Shown here one piece after another: positions 1 to 11,159 of a DNA stretch of 64,000 nt. Every line of letters starts with the position of its first letter. Within the stretch, counting starts at the first letter, position 1. The translations under genes and the position numbers were made by a program. The notes under the pieces were generated by a model. It made no database searches, was not told the origin of the DNA, and worked only from the letters and a program-made list of their open reading frames with translations. Source of the DNA: Actinomycetes bacterium. Lineage in GTDB: Bacteria > Actinomycetota > Actinomycetes > Mycobacteriales > Mycobacteriaceae. Where the stretch lies: the NCBI GenBank assembly GCA_023418505.1, contig JAEZZR010000005.1, positions 62,001 through 126,000 on the forward strand, written 5' to 3'.

Positions 1-576
1 GTAATGGATGGCCACTTCGTGCCTAACCTATCCTTTGGCGCTCCAGTATTAGCTGCGGTAGCGAAGCAAACATCGAAGCCTATGGATGTGCATCTGATGA
101 TCGAGCACCCCGAAAAATGGGTTGATGATTATATTTCTGCCGGAGCCACAGGCATTACCTTCCACGTAGAGGCCTCGGAAGATCCCGTAGCGTTGGCGCG
201 TAAATTACGAGAGGCTGGCATGCGCGCTGGTATCTCGATCAAACCTGGTACCGATATCGAGCCGTGGCTGGATCAGCTCGAGGAATTCGACTTGGTACTG
301 GTCATGAGTGTGGAGCCCGGCTTCGGTGGCCAAAAATTCATGCCGGAGCAATTAGAAAAGGTACGCAAGCTTCGGGAACGTATTGATGCCACAGGAGTGC
401 AAACCCTAATTGAAATCGATGGCGGAATTGACCCAGCGACGATTGGCGCTGCAGCCGAGGCAGGCTGCGACGCTTATGTTGCAGGCTCGGCCGTTTATAG
501 CCCGAAACAAGAGGGCTTAACGCCGAACGACGCCATCGATCTACTGCGCGAGAAGGCACATGCCGCAATTTCGTGA
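1..576 (+). CDS. rpe: Ribulose-phosphate 3-epimerase (5' truncated)
   Basis: Interconverts D-ribulose 5-phosphate and D-xylulose 5-phosphate in the cytosolic pentose phosphate pathway. The reading frame is open to the first base, and the visible protein begins inside the family's conserved VMDGHFVPN block, so the start and about 30 residues lie upstream of the window. Visible family features are DVHLMI (a metal-ligand His), SVEPGFGGQ (phosphate-binding loop) and EIDGGI (catalytic Asp). The remaining 191 codons fit a normal 220-residue TIM-barrel enzyme. ribD follows closely, as in other corynebacteria and mycobacteria, so the two are probably cotranscribed. Ribulose 5-phosphate is also the substrate of RibBA encoded downstream, which gives the neighbourhood metabolic sense. 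Confidence 0.95.
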   Translation, partial: VMDGHFVPNLSFGAPVLAAVAKQTSKPMDVHLMIEHPEKWVDDYISAGATGITFHVEASEDPVALARKLREAGMRAGISIKPGTDIEPWLDQLEEFDLVLVMSVEPGFGGQKFMPEQLEKVRKLRERIDATGVQTLIEIDGGIDPATIGAAAEAGCDAYVAGSAVYSPKQEGLTPNDAIDLLREKAHAAIS

Positions 577-610
577 TCTCTGTGGCACGCACGTGCCTGG
601 TGAGAGCCTC

Positions 611-1666
611 ATGCAGCGTGCGACGCTAGCCATGAAACTTGCCGAAGAAGTTGCGCAACGCGTTCGCGGTACTACTTCGCCAAATCCACCAGTGGGTGCC
701 GTGGTGGTTTCCGCCGAAGGGAAAATCGTTGGAGCTGCTGCAACCGAGCCCGTAGGTGGGCTCCACGCTGAACCCCAAGCTTTAGCCATGGCGGACTCGC
801 AGGCTAAGGGCGGATTACTTGTCGTGACCTTGGAGCCCTGCCATCATCAAGGCCGGACACCGCCATGTACCGGGGCAGTGGCAAGCAGTGGCGTAGCAGC
901 AGTGGCTTTCGCTGTATCCGATCCGAATCCAGTGGCCGCCGGTGGGGCTACGTGGTTAGAGCAACAACACCTCACGGTGCTGCCGGGAGTAGGCACCGAC
1001 ATGGTTTCCGAAGGATCCCTGGCAGCCTGGCTACATTGGCAGCGCACCGGCAAGCCTCGGATCACTGTGAAGACGGCGACAACCCTCAATGGGTTTATTG
1101 CTGCTACCGATGGCTCTTCGCAGTGGATCACCGGCGCACGTGCACGACAATTTGTGCATGAGGATCGGCAATTACGTGATGCCATCGTCGTAGGCACGGG
1201 AACAGTACTGAAAGACAACCCGCGTTTAACCGCACGAAAACCCAAAGGTGCGCTGTTCGAACGACAACCAACGCGCGTAGTGATTGGTACCCGTGAAATC
1301 CCATCCGAGTACGCGATTACACAGCCAATAGCGCGTGCAGCCGAAGGCTCTAGTAGCGAGCGAGAAAACTTCCTGCAGCTGGCTACTCATGACGTCGAGC
1401 AGTGGATTACCGAGCTAGGCAACCGTGGCTTTGTCGATGTGCTGGTCGAAGGCGGAGCAACACTAATCGCCTCGCTATTCGAAGCTGATGCTATCGACAT
1501 GATCGACGCCTATATCGCGCCCGCGATGCTGTCTAATGGAATCAAGGCGATCGAACCCGCGCCAAATTCATCGCTCGCAACTACGTCGATGGCAGAGATC
1601 CGCCGATTCCAGACGCGCGATGTGATTACGCTTAGCGACGATATTCTGCTGCGGCTAGTCAAGTAA
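611..1666 (+). CDS. ribD: Bifunctional riboflavin deaminase-reductase RibD
   Basis: Second and third steps of riboflavin synthesis: deamination of the pyrimidine from GTP and NADPH reduction of its ribosyl side chain. The N-terminal deaminase carries the zinc motif HAE (His52, Glu54) and PCxxxGRTPPC (Cys77, Cys86). The C-terminal reductase domain starts near GKPRITVKTATTLNG and ends with the VEGGATLIASLF block. The frame is open back to an ATG at 560, inside rpe. I prefer ATG 611 because it is preceded by GGTGAG and leaves about 20 residues before TSPNPPVGA, as in relatives; GTG 593 is another option. It is first in the compact run ribD-ribE-ribBA-ribH. Confidence 0.93.
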   Translation: MQRATLAMKLAEEVAQRVRGTTSPNPPVGAVVVSAEGKIVGAAATEPVGGLHAEPQALAMADSQAKGGLLVVTLEPCHHQGRTPPCTGAVASSGVAAVAFAVSDPNPVAAGGATWLEQQHLTVLPGVGTDMVSEGSLAAWLHWQRTGKPRITVKTATTLNGFIAATDGSSQWITGARARQFVHEDRQLRDAIVVGTGTVLKDNPRLTARKPKGALFERQPTRVVIGTREIPSEYAITQPIARAAEGSSSERENFLQLATHDVEQWITELGNRGFVDVLVEGGATLIASLFEADAIDMIDAYIAPAMLSNGIKAIEPAPNSSLATTSMAEIRRFQTRDVITLSDDILLRLVK

Positions 1667-1714
1667 AAATTAGCCCGCATAATTAAAAACTCTAATAGAA
1701 AGAATTAAGTAGCA

Positions 1715-2332
1715 ATGTTCACGGGAATTGTGGAAGAAAAAGGCACAGTTGTTGACATCACCGAGTCCGGCGATGCCATCGAGCTGACTATCAGCGCTTC
1801 CAGGGTGCTCAGCGATAGCGCCTTGGGTGATTCCATCGCCGTCAATGGTGTTTGCTTGACCGTGGCACAACGCACCGAGGACACCTTTACTGCCGATGTG
1901 ATGCAGGAGTCGCTCGATCGAACCAGCCTGGGCAGTCTGGAACCTGGTATGAAGGTCAATTTAGAGCGGGCGATGGGTGTCTCGGACCGGTTTGGCGGCC
2001 ATATCGTTCAAGGCCATGTCGATGGCACGGCGAAGATCCTGGAGCGGAAGCCAAGCGAACATTGGGAAGTCGTCCGGTTTTCGCTACCGGAGAATCTCAA
2101 CCGGTATGTAGTGGAAAAAGGCTCGATCACAGTTGACGGAACCTCGTTAACCGTTTCTGCAATATCCGATGCACTCTGGTTTGAAGTGTCACTGATCCCA
2201 ACCACGCTGGCCGAAACCACGCTGGGGGAAAGGGAGGTGGGCGACATCGTCAACCTGGAAGTGGATATTTTGGCGAAATACGTTGCCAAAATGATGGGTC
2301 AAAATAGCAACCAAGTAAGCTCGTACAAGTGA
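1715..2332 (+). CDS. ribE: Riboflavin synthase alpha subunit
   Basis: Dismutates two molecules of 6,7-dimethyl-8-ribityllumazine to riboflavin and the pyrimidine. It starts with the invariant [10 protein letters not shown] and shows the family's internal duplication: the first lumazine-binding half has VNGVCLTV and the second has [21 protein letters not shown] links the halves. At 205 residues it has the normal length. The stop codon overlaps the ATG of ribBA (TGATG), indicating translational coupling. A 48-base AT-rich gap with no obvious hairpin separates it from ribD. The symbol is ribC in some organisms. Confidence 0.95.
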   Translation: MFTGIVEEKGTVVDITESGDAIELTISASRVLSDSALGDSIAVNGVCLTVAQRTEDTFTADVMQESLDRTSLGSLEPGMKVNLERAMGVSDRFGGHIVQGHVDGTAKILERKPSEHWEVVRFSLPENLNRYVVEKGSITVDGTSLTVSAISDALWFEVSLIPTTLAETTLGEREVGDIVNLEVDILAKYVAKMMGQNSNQVSSYK

Positions 2333-3585
2333 TGAAACTTGATTCGGTAGAGCGTGCAATTGCCGATATAGCTGCAGGCAAAGCGGTAGTAGTAATCGAC
2401 GATGAAGATCGCGAAAACGAAGGCGACATCATCTTTGCAGCTGAAAAGGCTACTCCTGAATTACTTGCCTTTACAGTGCGTTATTCCTCTGGTTATATCT
2501 GCGCCCCACTGATCAGCGATGATTGCGAACGCCTGAATTTGCCACCAATGGTTGCACGCAATGAAGATGTCCGCTCGACTGCGTACACCATCACCGTGGA
2601 TTCCATTGAAGGTACCACCGGTATTTCGGCAGTGGATCGCGCGCGCACTATCCGTCGTCTAGCAGATCCCGAATCGAATCCGGAAGACTTCACCCGCCCT
2701 GGTCACGTAGTACCGCTGCAGGCCGTCACGGGTGGAGTGTTACGACGTGCGGGGCATACTGAAGCTGCCGTGGATTTGGCGCGGCTTGCGGGATTGCGCC
2801 CAGCCGGGGTGCTGTGCGAGGTCGTCTCGGAGGAAAACCCCACCGAGATGGCGCGCAGCGAAGAGTTACGGCGGTTCTGTGATCGGCATGATTTGGCGTT
2901 AATTTCGATTGAGCAGTTGATTGCCTACCGGCGCCACCATGAACGGTTAGTACAGCGCGTCGCGGAAACGAAACTACCTACCGATTTCGGCCCATTTACT
3001 GCCTATGGATACCAGGATCTGATTTCGGGCGTAGAGCATGTGGCTCTCGTCGTCGGCGATATTACGAGCAATAATGGTGAGGACGTATTGGTACGCGTCC
3101 ATTCGGAATGCCTCACGGGCGATGTGTTTGCCTCGCGGCGCTGTGATTGTGGGCAGCAACTGCACTTGAGTATGCAGAAAGTGCAAGAAGCGGGTCGTGG
3201 CGTGATTTTGTACATGCGCGGTCATGAGGGGCGCGGTATCGGGCTGGTACCGAAACTGCGCGCCTACCAGCTACAGGATCAGGGTGCCGATACCGTTGAT
3301 GCGAATCTGGAACTGGGGTTGCCGGCAGATGCGCGCGAGTATGGGGCAGGGGCGCAGATTCTGAAAGACCTGGGCGTGAACTCGATGGCGCTGATGACGA
3401 ATAATCCTGCGAAGCGCTCTGGATTGGACGGCTTCGAGTTGAAGATCGCCTCGCGGGTGCCACTGCCCGTGGAAGTAAATGAAGATAATGTACGTTATTT
3501 ACAAACGAAGCGTCAGCGGATGGGGCACGAATTGCCGTGGCTTACGGAGTACTTAGAGGCTCATCAAGAAGCTGACGACGAATAA
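2332..3585 (+). CDS. ribBA: Bifunctional DHBP synthase / GTP cyclohydrolase II (RibBA)
   Basis: Makes both riboflavin precursors: 3,4-dihydroxy-2-butanone 4-phosphate from ribulose 5-phosphate, and the diaminopyrimidine from GTP. The N-terminal half carries the DHBP synthase motif [10 protein letters not shown] near residue 23 and RPGHVVPL. The C-terminal half has the GTP cyclohydrolase II zinc site (Cys260, Cys271, Cys273 in HSECLTGD...RRCDCG) and the catalytic stretch [10 protein letters not shown]. Both active sites look complete, unlike some fusions in which one half is degenerate. I chose ATG 2332, which shares one base with the ribE stop; an in-frame GTG lies just before at 2329. Confidence 0.95.
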   Translation: MKLDSVERAIADIAAGKAVVVIDDEDRENEGDIIFAAEKATPELLAFTVRYSSGYICAPLISDDCERLNLPPMVARNEDVRSTAYTITVDSIEGTTGISAVDRARTIRRLADPESNPEDFTRPGHVVPLQAVTGGVLRRAGHTEAAVDLARLAGLRPAGVLCEVVSEENPTEMARSEELRRFCDRHDLALISIEQLIAYRRHHERLVQRVAETKLPTDFGPFTAYGYQDLISGVEHVALVVGDITSNNGEDVLVRVHSECLTGDVFASRRCDCGQQLHLSMQKVQEAGRGVILYMRGHEGRGIGLVPKLRAYQLQDQGADTVDANLELGLPADAREYGAGAQILKDLGVNSMALMTNNPAKRSGLDGFELKIASRVPLPVEVNEDNVRYLQTKRQRMGHELPWLTEYLEAHQEADDE

Positions 3586-3637
3586 CAGCCGAACCCTAAC
3601 CGCCCGCAACCAAGCACGCAGCAAGGACTTAAAACTA

Positions 3638-4156
3638 GTGAGTGTCCACGGACTTCCCGCAATTGAGCTTCCCGATGTAACTGGAGCCACGGTAGCGGTA
3701 GTGACTTCCCATTGGAACGAGGAGATCACTGCCCGGCTACATGCAGAGGCCGTAGCTGCTGCGAAAGAGGCGGGCGCTGAAGTTACAGAAGTAACGGTGG
3801 TCGGTGCACTGGAGATTCCGGTTGTGGTGCAGCGGTTGGCGCAATCTCATGACACGGTGGTGGCTCTGGGATGTGTGATCAAAGGTGGCACGCCGCATTT
3901 TGATTACGTTTGCGATTCGGTAACCGCGGGACTGACGCGGATTGCATTGGATACCAGCACACCAATCGGCAACGGGATTTTGACCTGCAATACCCAGCAG
4001 CAAGCTATCGACCGCAGTGGTGCGCCAGGTTCCCAAGAGAACAAAGGCCGCGATGCCATGATTGCTGCACTGCATACCTATGCTGTGCTGCGGAAATTTT
4101 CGGATGAATCCAGCAACCTAGCTTTTGAAGGAGAACCTAGCGATGGCAACCAGTAA
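3638..4156 (+). CDS. ribH: 6,7-dimethyl-8-ribityllumazine synthase
   Basis: Condenses the butanone phosphate and the ribityl pyrimidine to lumazine, the substrate of RibE, in an icosahedral or pentameric assembly. Visible motifs are TSHWNEEI near the N-terminus, GALEIPVV, and [16 protein letters not shown] with the catalytic His region, then GILTCNT and ENKGRDA. It starts with GTG 3638, preceded by AAGGA. The C-terminal tail after [15 protein letters not shown] is about 25 residues. The gene overlaps the next one by 14 bases, so the PH-domain protein is probably expressed with the riboflavin genes. Confidence 0.95.
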   Translation: MSVHGLPAIELPDVTGATVAVVTSHWNEEITARLHAEAVAAAKEAGAEVTEVTVVGALEIPVVVQRLAQSHDTVVALGCVIKGGTPHFDYVCDSVTAGLTRIALDTSTPIGNGILTCNTQQQAIDRSGAPGSQENKGRDAMIAALHTYAVLRKFSDESSNLAFEGEPSDGNQ

Positions 4157-4622
4157 GGCAACCAGCAAAAACTCCAGCGCTACCTCGTGGTTGTTAGAAG
4201 TTAAATCCACCACTATGAAGCGGTGGGCTTGGGGTAGCGCAGCGGTTGTTCTCGCAGTGCATATCTTCATGGGAGCGGTTGTCGACGTAGGAGATACCGG
4301 TGCAGCGGTTACTACCATCGATAAGCTCGCTTTCCCGATCTTGGGACTAGTGCTGGCGAGCCTCTGCCTGCTGATGTTGCGTCCGCGGTTGCGGGCGAAT
4401 GCAAAGGGCGTCGAGGTACGTAACTTCCTCAACCCACGGTTCTACTCGTGGAACGATATTTACGGGTTGAGCTTTCCTCGTGAAGCCAAGTGGGCGCGGT
4501 TGGAATTGCCTGAGTTTGAATTTGTACCCGTTTGGGCGATTCAGTCTGCGGACAAAGAAGCAGCAGTGAAAGCCATGAAAGAATTCCGCAAGCTTGAAGA
4601 CTCCTACATGCCTGTGGATTAA
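4143..4622 (+). CDS. Small membrane protein with bacterial PH domain
   Basis: Conserved actinobacterial protein that follows ribH, in the position of M. tuberculosis Rv1417. It has 159 residues: a short Ser/Thr/Lys-rich N-terminus, two membrane segments (about residues 28-46 and 62-83), and a C-terminal soluble part beginning [15 protein letters not shown], the pattern of bacterial PH-like domains that sit on the inner face of the membrane. The start ATG 4143 is supported by AAGGAG nine bases upstream. It overlaps ribH by 14 bases and is followed after 5 bases by uvrC. No biochemical role can be read from the sequence, and placement next to riboflavin genes does not show one. Confidence 0.82.
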   Translation: MATSKATSKNSSATSWLLEVKSTTMKRWAWGSAAVVLAVHIFMGAVVDVGDTGAAVTTIDKLAFPILGLVLASLCLLMLRPRLRANAKGVEVRNFLNPRFYSWNDIYGLSFPREAKWARLELPEFEFVPVWAIQSADKEAAVKAMKEFRKLEDSYMPVD

Positions 4623-4627
4623 CGCCT

Positions 4628-6712
4628 ATGGATCCTAGCTTGTATCGGCCAGCTCCCGGAACTATCCCTACGGAACCGGGGGTTTATCGCTTTTTAGATG
4701 AAAATGAGCGCGTAGTATACGTTGGCAAAGCCAAGAACCTACGTGCGCGTTTGTCTAGCTATTTCCAAGATCTAACCCGGCTGCATCCACGTACCCGTCA
4801 GATGGTTCAGACTGCCTCGCGGGTGACCTGGACTGTGGTGCAGTCTGAGGTTGAAGCGCTACAGCTGGAGTACACCTGGATTAAGCGCTTTAATCCGCGG
4901 TTCAATGTGATGTACCGCGATGATAAGTCGTACCCCATGCTGGCCGTCAGCGTGCGCGAAGAATATCCGCGACTATTTGTGTACCGCGGGCCGCGTCGTA
5001 AAGGCGTGCGTTATTTCGGGCCATATACCCAGGCCTGGGCCGTGCGCGAGACCTTGGATCTTTTGACGCGAGTTTTCCCAGCGCGTACGTGTTCTAAGGG
5101 CGTATTTAACCGCCAGAATCAGTTGGGGCGTCCCTGCCTGCTGGGATATATCGATAAATGCTCGGCTCCGTGTATTGGACGGGTGAGTGCGGAAGAACAC
5201 CGGGAAATTGTGCAGGGCTTTACCTCTTTCATGGCTGGTAACACCGGAGCAGTAGTGCGACAACTGCGCGAAGAGATGCAGACCGCTGCCGAAGAGCTGG
5301 ACTTTGAAAAAGCAGCTCGGATCCGTGATGACCTGCAGGCCGTGACGTCAGTGATGGAAAAGCAATCTGTGGTGCTTTCGGATGCGACAGATGCTGATTT
5401 CATCGCCTTTTTTACTGATGAATTAGAAGCAGCCGTCCAGATTTTCCACGTTCGACAGGGCAGGATTTTCGGCCAGCGTGGTTGGGTAGTGGAAAAAACT
5501 GGCGACTTAGATACCGCCACTCCAGCTGCAGGGGCAAACACAACCTCCGAGGCGAACACAACCGCTGAGGCGAACACAGCCACAGACCCAGAACTGCCAC
5601 GCCTGCTCAGCGATTTCTTACTGCAGTTCTACGGGGACGCGGTATCACATACGGAAGTCGACGGCGACGATAGCAGTGACCCTTCAGCAGTGATCCCTAA
5701 AGAGATTTTGGTGCAAGCTCCGCCCGAGCAGCTCGATCAGATCCAAGAATATTTGTCGAAGATGCGTGGCTCGCAGGTAGAGATTCGCGTGCCACAACGT
5801 GGAGACAAACGCGCACTTTTAGAAACCGTGACCCGAAACGCCCAAGAAAAGCTAGCCCAGCACAAGCTGAAGCGCACTGGCGATATCACGGCGCGCTCTG
5901 CGGCTCTTGAAGGGATTCGCGATGCCCTAGGTATGGATGAAGCGCCTTTGCGCATCGAGTGCACCGACATTTCCCATATCCAGGGCACGGACGTAGTAGC
6001 TTCGCTGGTGGTTTTCGAAGACGGTTTGCCAAAGAAGTCCGACTACCGCCGCTACCGGATCCAAGAAGCAGCTGGAGAAGGCAAAAGTAACGATGTGGCG
6101 TCGATCGCCGAGGTCACAAAGCGCCGTTTCCGTCGCCATGTGCAAGACCGACGCGCGAATCCGATCGAGACACCGGATGCCTTCCAGGAAGAATCTGTCG
6201 AGGTGGTTGAAGAAGCTACCCAGGCACGCCGGTTCGCTTATCCGCCAAACCTATTCATTGTCGATGGCGGGCCAGATCAGGTTGCGGCCGCTGCCAGCAT
6301 GCTGGATGAACTTGGCGTCACCGATGTCACTCTGATCGGGTTGGCGAAACGGCTCGAAGAAATTTGGATTGTCGATGACGACGAGCCAGTTATTCTGCCG
6401 CGCAATTCCGAGGCTATGTATCTGCTACAGCGTATCCGCGATGAAGCCCACCGGTTTGCTATTAGCTACCACCGGCAAAGCCGTACCAAGCGGATGACGT
6501 CCTCAGTCCTCGACGGCATCAAAGGGTTGGGTACGAAGCGCCGCAGTGACCTGGTGAAGCATTTTGGTTCCGTCGCCAAGCTCAAAGCCGCGGATATAGA
6601 GCAGATCCAGCAAGTATCAGGCATCGGCCCGCAACTTGCAGAGACGATCTTCCACGCGCTGCATCCCGATGCCCAGGAAAATTCCGAATCAGCAACCGAG
6701 CAAAACACGTAG
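4628..6712 (+). CDS. uvrC: Excinuclease ABC subunit C
   Basis: Makes both incisions around a DNA lesion in UvrABC nucleotide excision repair. Domains in order: N-terminal GIY-YIG nuclease (GVYRFLD...[14 protein letters not shown], about residues 18-42), a UVR/UvrB-binding motif ([15 protein letters not shown], about residue 225), a central RNase H-like nuclease ([12 protein letters not shown] and [10 protein letters not shown]) and a C-terminal helix-hairpin-helix pair ([12 protein letters not shown]). At 694 residues it is longer than the usual 600-650, partly because of a repetitive Ala-Asn-Thr insert at residues 303-320 (see the repeat at 5534-5587). rapZ follows after 10 bases. Confidence 0.96.
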   Translation: MDPSLYRPAPGTIPTEPGVYRFLDENERVVYVGKAKNLRARLSSYFQDLTRLHPRTRQMVQTASRVTWTVVQSEVEALQLEYTWIKRFNPRFNVMYRDDKSYPMLAVSVREEYPRLFVYRGPRRKGVRYFGPYTQAWAVRETLDLLTRVFPARTCSKGVFNRQNQLGRPCLLGYIDKCSAPCIGRVSAEEHREIVQGFTSFMAGNTGAVVRQLREEMQTAAEELDFEKAARIRDDLQAVTSVMEKQSVVLSDATDADFIAFFTDELEAAVQIFHVRQGRIFGQRGWVVEKTGDLDTATPAAGANTTSEANTTAEANTATDPELPRLLSDFLLQFYGDAVSHTEVDGDDSSDPSAVIPKEILVQAPPEQLDQIQEYLSKMRGSQVEIRVPQRGDKRALLETVTRNAQEKLAQHKLKRTGDITARSAALEGIRDALGMDEAPLRIECTDISHIQGTDVVASLVVFEDGLPKKSDYRRYRIQEAAGEGKSNDVASIAEVTKRRFRRHVQDRRANPIETPDAFQEESVEVVEEATQARRFAYPPNLFIVDGGPDQVAAAASMLDELGVTDVTLIGLAKRLEEIWIVDDDEPVILPRNSEAMYLLQRIRDEAHRFAISYHRQSRTKRMTSSVLDGIKGLGTKRRSDLVKHFGSVAKLKAADIEQIQQVSGIGPQLAETIFHALHPDAQENSESATEQNT
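5534..5587 (+). repeat. Three 18-bp tandem repeats inside uvrC
   Basis: Three consecutive 18-base units (5534-5551, 5552-5569, 5570-5587) of the form GCRAACACARCC plus six variable bases encode [12 protein letters not shown] and ANTATD in frame. They lie in the linker between the UVR motif and the RNase H-like nuclease. The unit length is a multiple of three, so copy-number change would keep the frame. This resembles a coding minisatellite. It is not CRISPR, because there are no spacers. Confidence 0.85.
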
Positions 6713-6722
6713 AGTAAAAGCT

Positions 6723-7592
6723 ATGTCCCACGATACGTCGCTTGTCCTGATTACCGGCATGTCCGGTTCTGGTCGCAATACGGCTGCGGCAGTGCTGGAG
6801 GAAATGGGCTGGTATGTAGCTGATAATCTGCCGCCCGAGCTGATCATGCGCATGGTGGAGCTCTCTTTCGAAGGAGATTCGCCGATCCAGCGCCTCGCGA
6901 TTGTGACGGACGTGCGTTCCCGCGCCTTCGCCGGTTCGCTGGGCGAGGTTTTGGAAAACCTCCAACAGCAGGGACGATCGCCGTTTTTGGTGTACTTGGA
7001 CGCTTCCGACGAGGTACTGATCGCCCGCTATGATTCTGTGCGGCGTCGTCATCCTTTGCAGGAGCAGGGGACGCTAGCTGCTGGTATTGCCGCTGAGCGC
7101 GAGATGCTCGCCAAAATTCGTACTAGCGCGGACTTGGTGATCGATACCACCGCGATGTCGATTCATGATCTGCGCCGTGCGTTGGAAACTCAGCTATCCC
7201 AGCCAGAGTCGCGCCCCGCTCAGGTGGTGCTGCAGTCCTTCGGATTTAAGCATGGCGCTCCACGTGATGCGGATATGCTTTTCGACGTTCGCTTCCTGCC
7301 GAACCCGTATTGGATTCCGGAACTGCGTTCTTCGCGTGGCATTGATAAACCGGTGGCAGATTACGTCTTGTCTCAAGAGGATGCGCTTCGTTTCGTGGAT
7401 CTGGTAGAGCAAACTATCGAGACAGTGTTGCCCGGTTACCGCCGCGAGGGCAAAAGCTATCTAACAGTCAGTATTGGTTGTACCGGCGGCCATCATCGCA
7501 GCGTAGCGGTGGTAGAAGAACTAGCCCGGCGGGTTCGGGATCTGGCTGGCGTGAGTGTGACGGTCAATCACCGCGACTTGCAGCGCTCCTAG
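6723..7592 (+). CDS. rapZ: RapZ/YvcJ-family nucleotide-binding protein
   Basis: P-loop protein. In Enterobacteria RapZ is an adaptor that delivers the small RNA GlmZ to RNase E; in Gram-positives the role is less defined. The N-terminal Walker A is GMSGSGRNT, where Arg replaces the usual Lys, as in other actinobacterial members. It is followed by GWYVADNLPPEL. The C-terminal part contains RFLPNPYW and SIGCTGGHHRSV, both family hallmarks. I start at ATG 6723, ten bases after uvrC, so the P-loop lies near the N-terminus; the frame is open further upstream. The order uvrC-rapZ-yvcK-whiA is conserved across Actinobacteria and Firmicutes. Confidence 0.93.
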   Translation: MSHDTSLVLITGMSGSGRNTAAAVLEEMGWYVADNLPPELIMRMVELSFEGDSPIQRLAIVTDVRSRAFAGSLGEVLENLQQQGRSPFLVYLDASDEVLIARYDSVRRRHPLQEQGTLAAGIAAEREMLAKIRTSADLVIDTTAMSIHDLRRALETQLSQPESRPAQVVLQSFGFKHGAPRDADMLFDVRFLPNPYWIPELRSSRGIDKPVADYVLSQEDALRFVDLVEQTIETVLPGYRREGKSYLTVSIGCTGGHHRSVAVVEELARRVRDLAGVSVTVNHRDLQRS

Positions 7593-7649
7593 TTTCCGAG
7601 CCCCTCAGACGCGAAATCTTCATCTTTTTTCATTTTAAGTGGTGTGATT

Positions 7650-8606
7650 ATGGAACCAATGGTGGCAATTACTTCACTCGGTGGCGGGCACGGGTTGTTC
7701 GCCACGTTACGGGCAGTACGCAAGCTCACCCCGGACGTCACGGCTGTGGTGACAGTAGCTGACGACGGTGGCTCGTCCGGACGACTGCGCCGCGAACTAG
7801 GCCAAATTCCTCCGGGGGATTTGCGCATGGCATTGTCTGCGTTATCTTCCGATTCACCCCGTGGCCGACTGTGGGAAAAGACGTTGCAACACCGCTTCGG
7901 TGGTACCGGTGCCTTGGCTGGCCATGCGGTGGGCAATTTGATTATTGCGGGACTAACTGAGGTGCTGGGCAGTGAAACTGCGGCCTTGGCTGAATTGTCG
8001 TCGCTGCTGCATATCCGTGGCCAAGTAGTACCGATGGCCGAGATTCCGCTGGATATTGAAGCTGAAGTCGTGGGACTGGAAGCAGATGCGAGGGTAGTAC
8101 GCCCGGTACGTGGGCAAGTAGCTGTAGCCACCACACCAGGGCAGGTACGCCGAATTCGACTAATTCCGGAAGCTCCTGCTGCAGCGCCAGAAGCCGTGTC
8201 TGCGATTATGGATGCTGATCTCGTGACCTTAGGGCCAGGATCTTGGTTTACTTCCGTGCTGCCTCATTTGATGGTGCCGGAGCTTGTCACCGCGATTAAC
8301 AAAACCAAGGCACATCGTGCTGTGGTGTTGAATCTATTGGCAGAGCCAGGGGAGACTGCTGGATTTTCCAGTGAGCGCCATATTCATATGCTGACGCAGC
8401 ATTGCCCAGACCTAAAGATCGATACTGTGATTGTCGATGAGCACGCAATCACCACAAATAGTGAGCGGGATTTCTTGCTGCGAGCTGCCCAAGCGTTATC
8501 GGCAGAAGTTATTTTCACCGATGTGCATGAAGAAAACGAACATGGTCAGCTAACTGGGCGCCACGATCCCACGAAACTGGCTGAAGTACTACAGTCACTG
8601 ATTTAA
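7650..8606 (+). CDS. yvcK: YvcK/CofD-like gluconeogenesis factor
   Basis: Member of the YvcK (Rv1422, CuvA) family, which binds UDP-sugars and links carbon status to cell-wall growth in other bacteria. Conserved nucleotide-binding features at the N-terminus are SLGGGHGLFATLRA, TVADDGGSSGRLR and IPPGDLRMAL, with LTGRHDPTKLAEVL at the C-terminus. The length is about 318 residues. The start is uncertain: GTG 7644 and ATG 7650 are in frame, neither has a strong ribosome binding site, and both leave only a few residues before the glycine-rich motif. It lies 57 bases after rapZ, probably in the same transcript. Confidence 0.92.
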   Translation: MEPMVAITSLGGGHGLFATLRAVRKLTPDVTAVVTVADDGGSSGRLRRELGQIPPGDLRMALSALSSDSPRGRLWEKTLQHRFGGTGALAGHAVGNLIIAGLTEVLGSETAALAELSSLLHIRGQVVPMAEIPLDIEAEVVGLEADARVVRPVRGQVAVATTPGQVRRIRLIPEAPAAAPEAVSAIMDADLVTLGPGSWFTSVLPHLMVPELVTAINKTKAHRAVVLNLLAEPGETAGFSSERHIHMLTQHCPDLKIDTVIVDEHAITTNSERDFLLRAAQALSAEVIFTDVHEENEHGQLTGRHDPTKLAEVLQSLI

Positions 8607-8713
8607 CCTCTTAGGTAGCCTATTTAGCCTTATGCTGGCCGCTTATCTAGGCTGCATGAGAATCTCTTTGAAACCCCGTACTTGCCCAATGATTCCCGAA
8701 AGGCCGGTCTAAT

Positions 8714-9709
8714 ATGACGTTGACCTCGCAGGTGAAAGAAGAGCTTGCAGATGTTGCCGACGGCGCTGAATCGGCTGCATTAGCTGAAATTGCTGCTGCT
8801 TTTCGTTTCGCTGGCGATCTGCGTCGCATGACTAACCGGGTAGCGCTGGAAGCAGAATTAGATTCAGCCATCGTGGCGCAGCGGCTTAGCCGTATGGTGC
8901 GCAATCTTTTCAATCTGGATTCGTCGACTGTCTCTATCGTCGCTAGCGGAATTCGCAACAACGAACGCTACGTAGTGCGGATATGTCCTGGGGGAGAGCA
9001 AGTAGCGCGGCGTACTGGATTGATTGATCGTGCTGGTCGCGCTGTTGTTGGTCTGCCACCGCGCATCATCGGGGGCACGGTAGAAGACTGTGAAGCTGCG
9101 TGGCGTGGTGCATTTTTGGCCAATGGAGACATCACTGAGCCAGGACGCTCGGGCTGTTTAGAAGTAGCTGCGCCGTGTCCGGAAGCAGCGTTGGCGTTAG
9201 TCGGTTGTGCGCGACGGTTAGGTATTACCGCGAAAGTACGCGAAAACCGTGGTGGTGATCGAGTACAAGTGCGCGATGCGGAGGCAATCGGTGCCTTGCT
9301 AACCCGAATGGGAGCACATCGCACGCGTTTGCTGTGGCAGGAACAACACGCCAAGAAAGAAGTCCGCGCTACAGCTAACCGGTTGGCGAACTTCGATGAT
9401 GCGAATTTGCGTCGCTCTGCAAAAGCGGCTGTGGTTGCCGCTGCGCGAGTCAGCCGGGCTTTGGAAATTTTAGGCGACGATGTACCTGAACAACTGGTGA
9501 CTGCAGGCCAACTACGCGTACAACACCGTCAAGCCTCGCTGGAAGAGCTTGGCCAATTGGCCAGCCCCCAGATGACGAAAGACGCGGTGGCGGGGCGGAT
9601 CCGTCGTTTGCTATCCATGGCTGATAAACGTGCTGGCGAACTCGGTATCCCAGATACCAATGCAGCGGTAACAGATTCCTTATTCGAAGAAGCCGACATC
9701 CCACAGTAA
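8714..9709 (+). CDS. whiA: DNA-binding protein WhiA
   Basis: WhiA is a transcription factor; in Streptomyces it works with WhiB to trigger sporulation septation. In non-sporulating actinobacteria it is linked to cell division and growth. It has 331 residues: an N-terminal and middle part related to LAGLIDADG endonucleases but without the catalytic acidic pair ([25 protein letters not shown]), and a C-terminal helix-turn-helix ([14 protein letters not shown] then [13 protein letters not shown]). It closes the uvrC-rapZ-yvcK-whiA cluster. A 106-base gap with no clear hairpin precedes it, so it may also have its own promoter. Confidence 0.94.
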   Translation: MTLTSQVKEELADVADGAESAALAEIAAAFRFAGDLRRMTNRVALEAELDSAIVAQRLSRMVRNLFNLDSSTVSIVASGIRNNERYVVRICPGGEQVARRTGLIDRAGRAVVGLPPRIIGGTVEDCEAAWRGAFLANGDITEPGRSGCLEVAAPCPEAALALVGCARRLGITAKVRENRGGDRVQVRDAEAIGALLTRMGAHRTRLLWQEQHAKKEVRATANRLANFDDANLRRSAKAAVVAAARVSRALEILGDDVPEQLVTAGQLRVQHRQASLEELGQLASPQMTKDAVAGRIRRLLSMADKRAGELGIPDTNAAVTDSLFEEADIPQ

Positions 9710-10973
<1,264 letters not shown>

Positions 10974-11011
10974 TCGGCTCTAATCATCGGCATTAGCCTT
11001 TCCCAGTCGCG

Positions 11012-11054
11012 AGCCGGGGTGTGAGTGCATACCGTGCACGCACCCCGGCTTTTT
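11012..11054 (+). terminator. Intrinsic terminator after gap
   Basis: A perfect 10-bp stem, AGCCGGGGTG (11012-11021) with CACCCCGGCT (11041-11050), is followed by TTTTTG. An inner GTGCA/TGCAC pairing extends it. Located 38 bases after the gap stop and about 105 bases before pgk. Confidence 0.92.
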
Positions 11055-11159
11055 GCAACTTTGGCTTCTTGGATCCCTTCGATCCACTTTGGCTGAGTTG
11101 CCAAAAACCGATTGTCTATCTCCCAACTCAGATATAGCTGATATATAAAAGGTGAAATC

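Noticed and set aside
577..1714. FMN riboswitch for the riboflavin genes
   Set aside because: No FMN-element core was seen before ribD or ribE. If present it would lie upstream of the window.
5534..5587. CRISPR-like repeats
   Set aside because: Units are directly adjacent, in frame and coding, with no spacers. No CRISPR array or cas gene was found anywhere.
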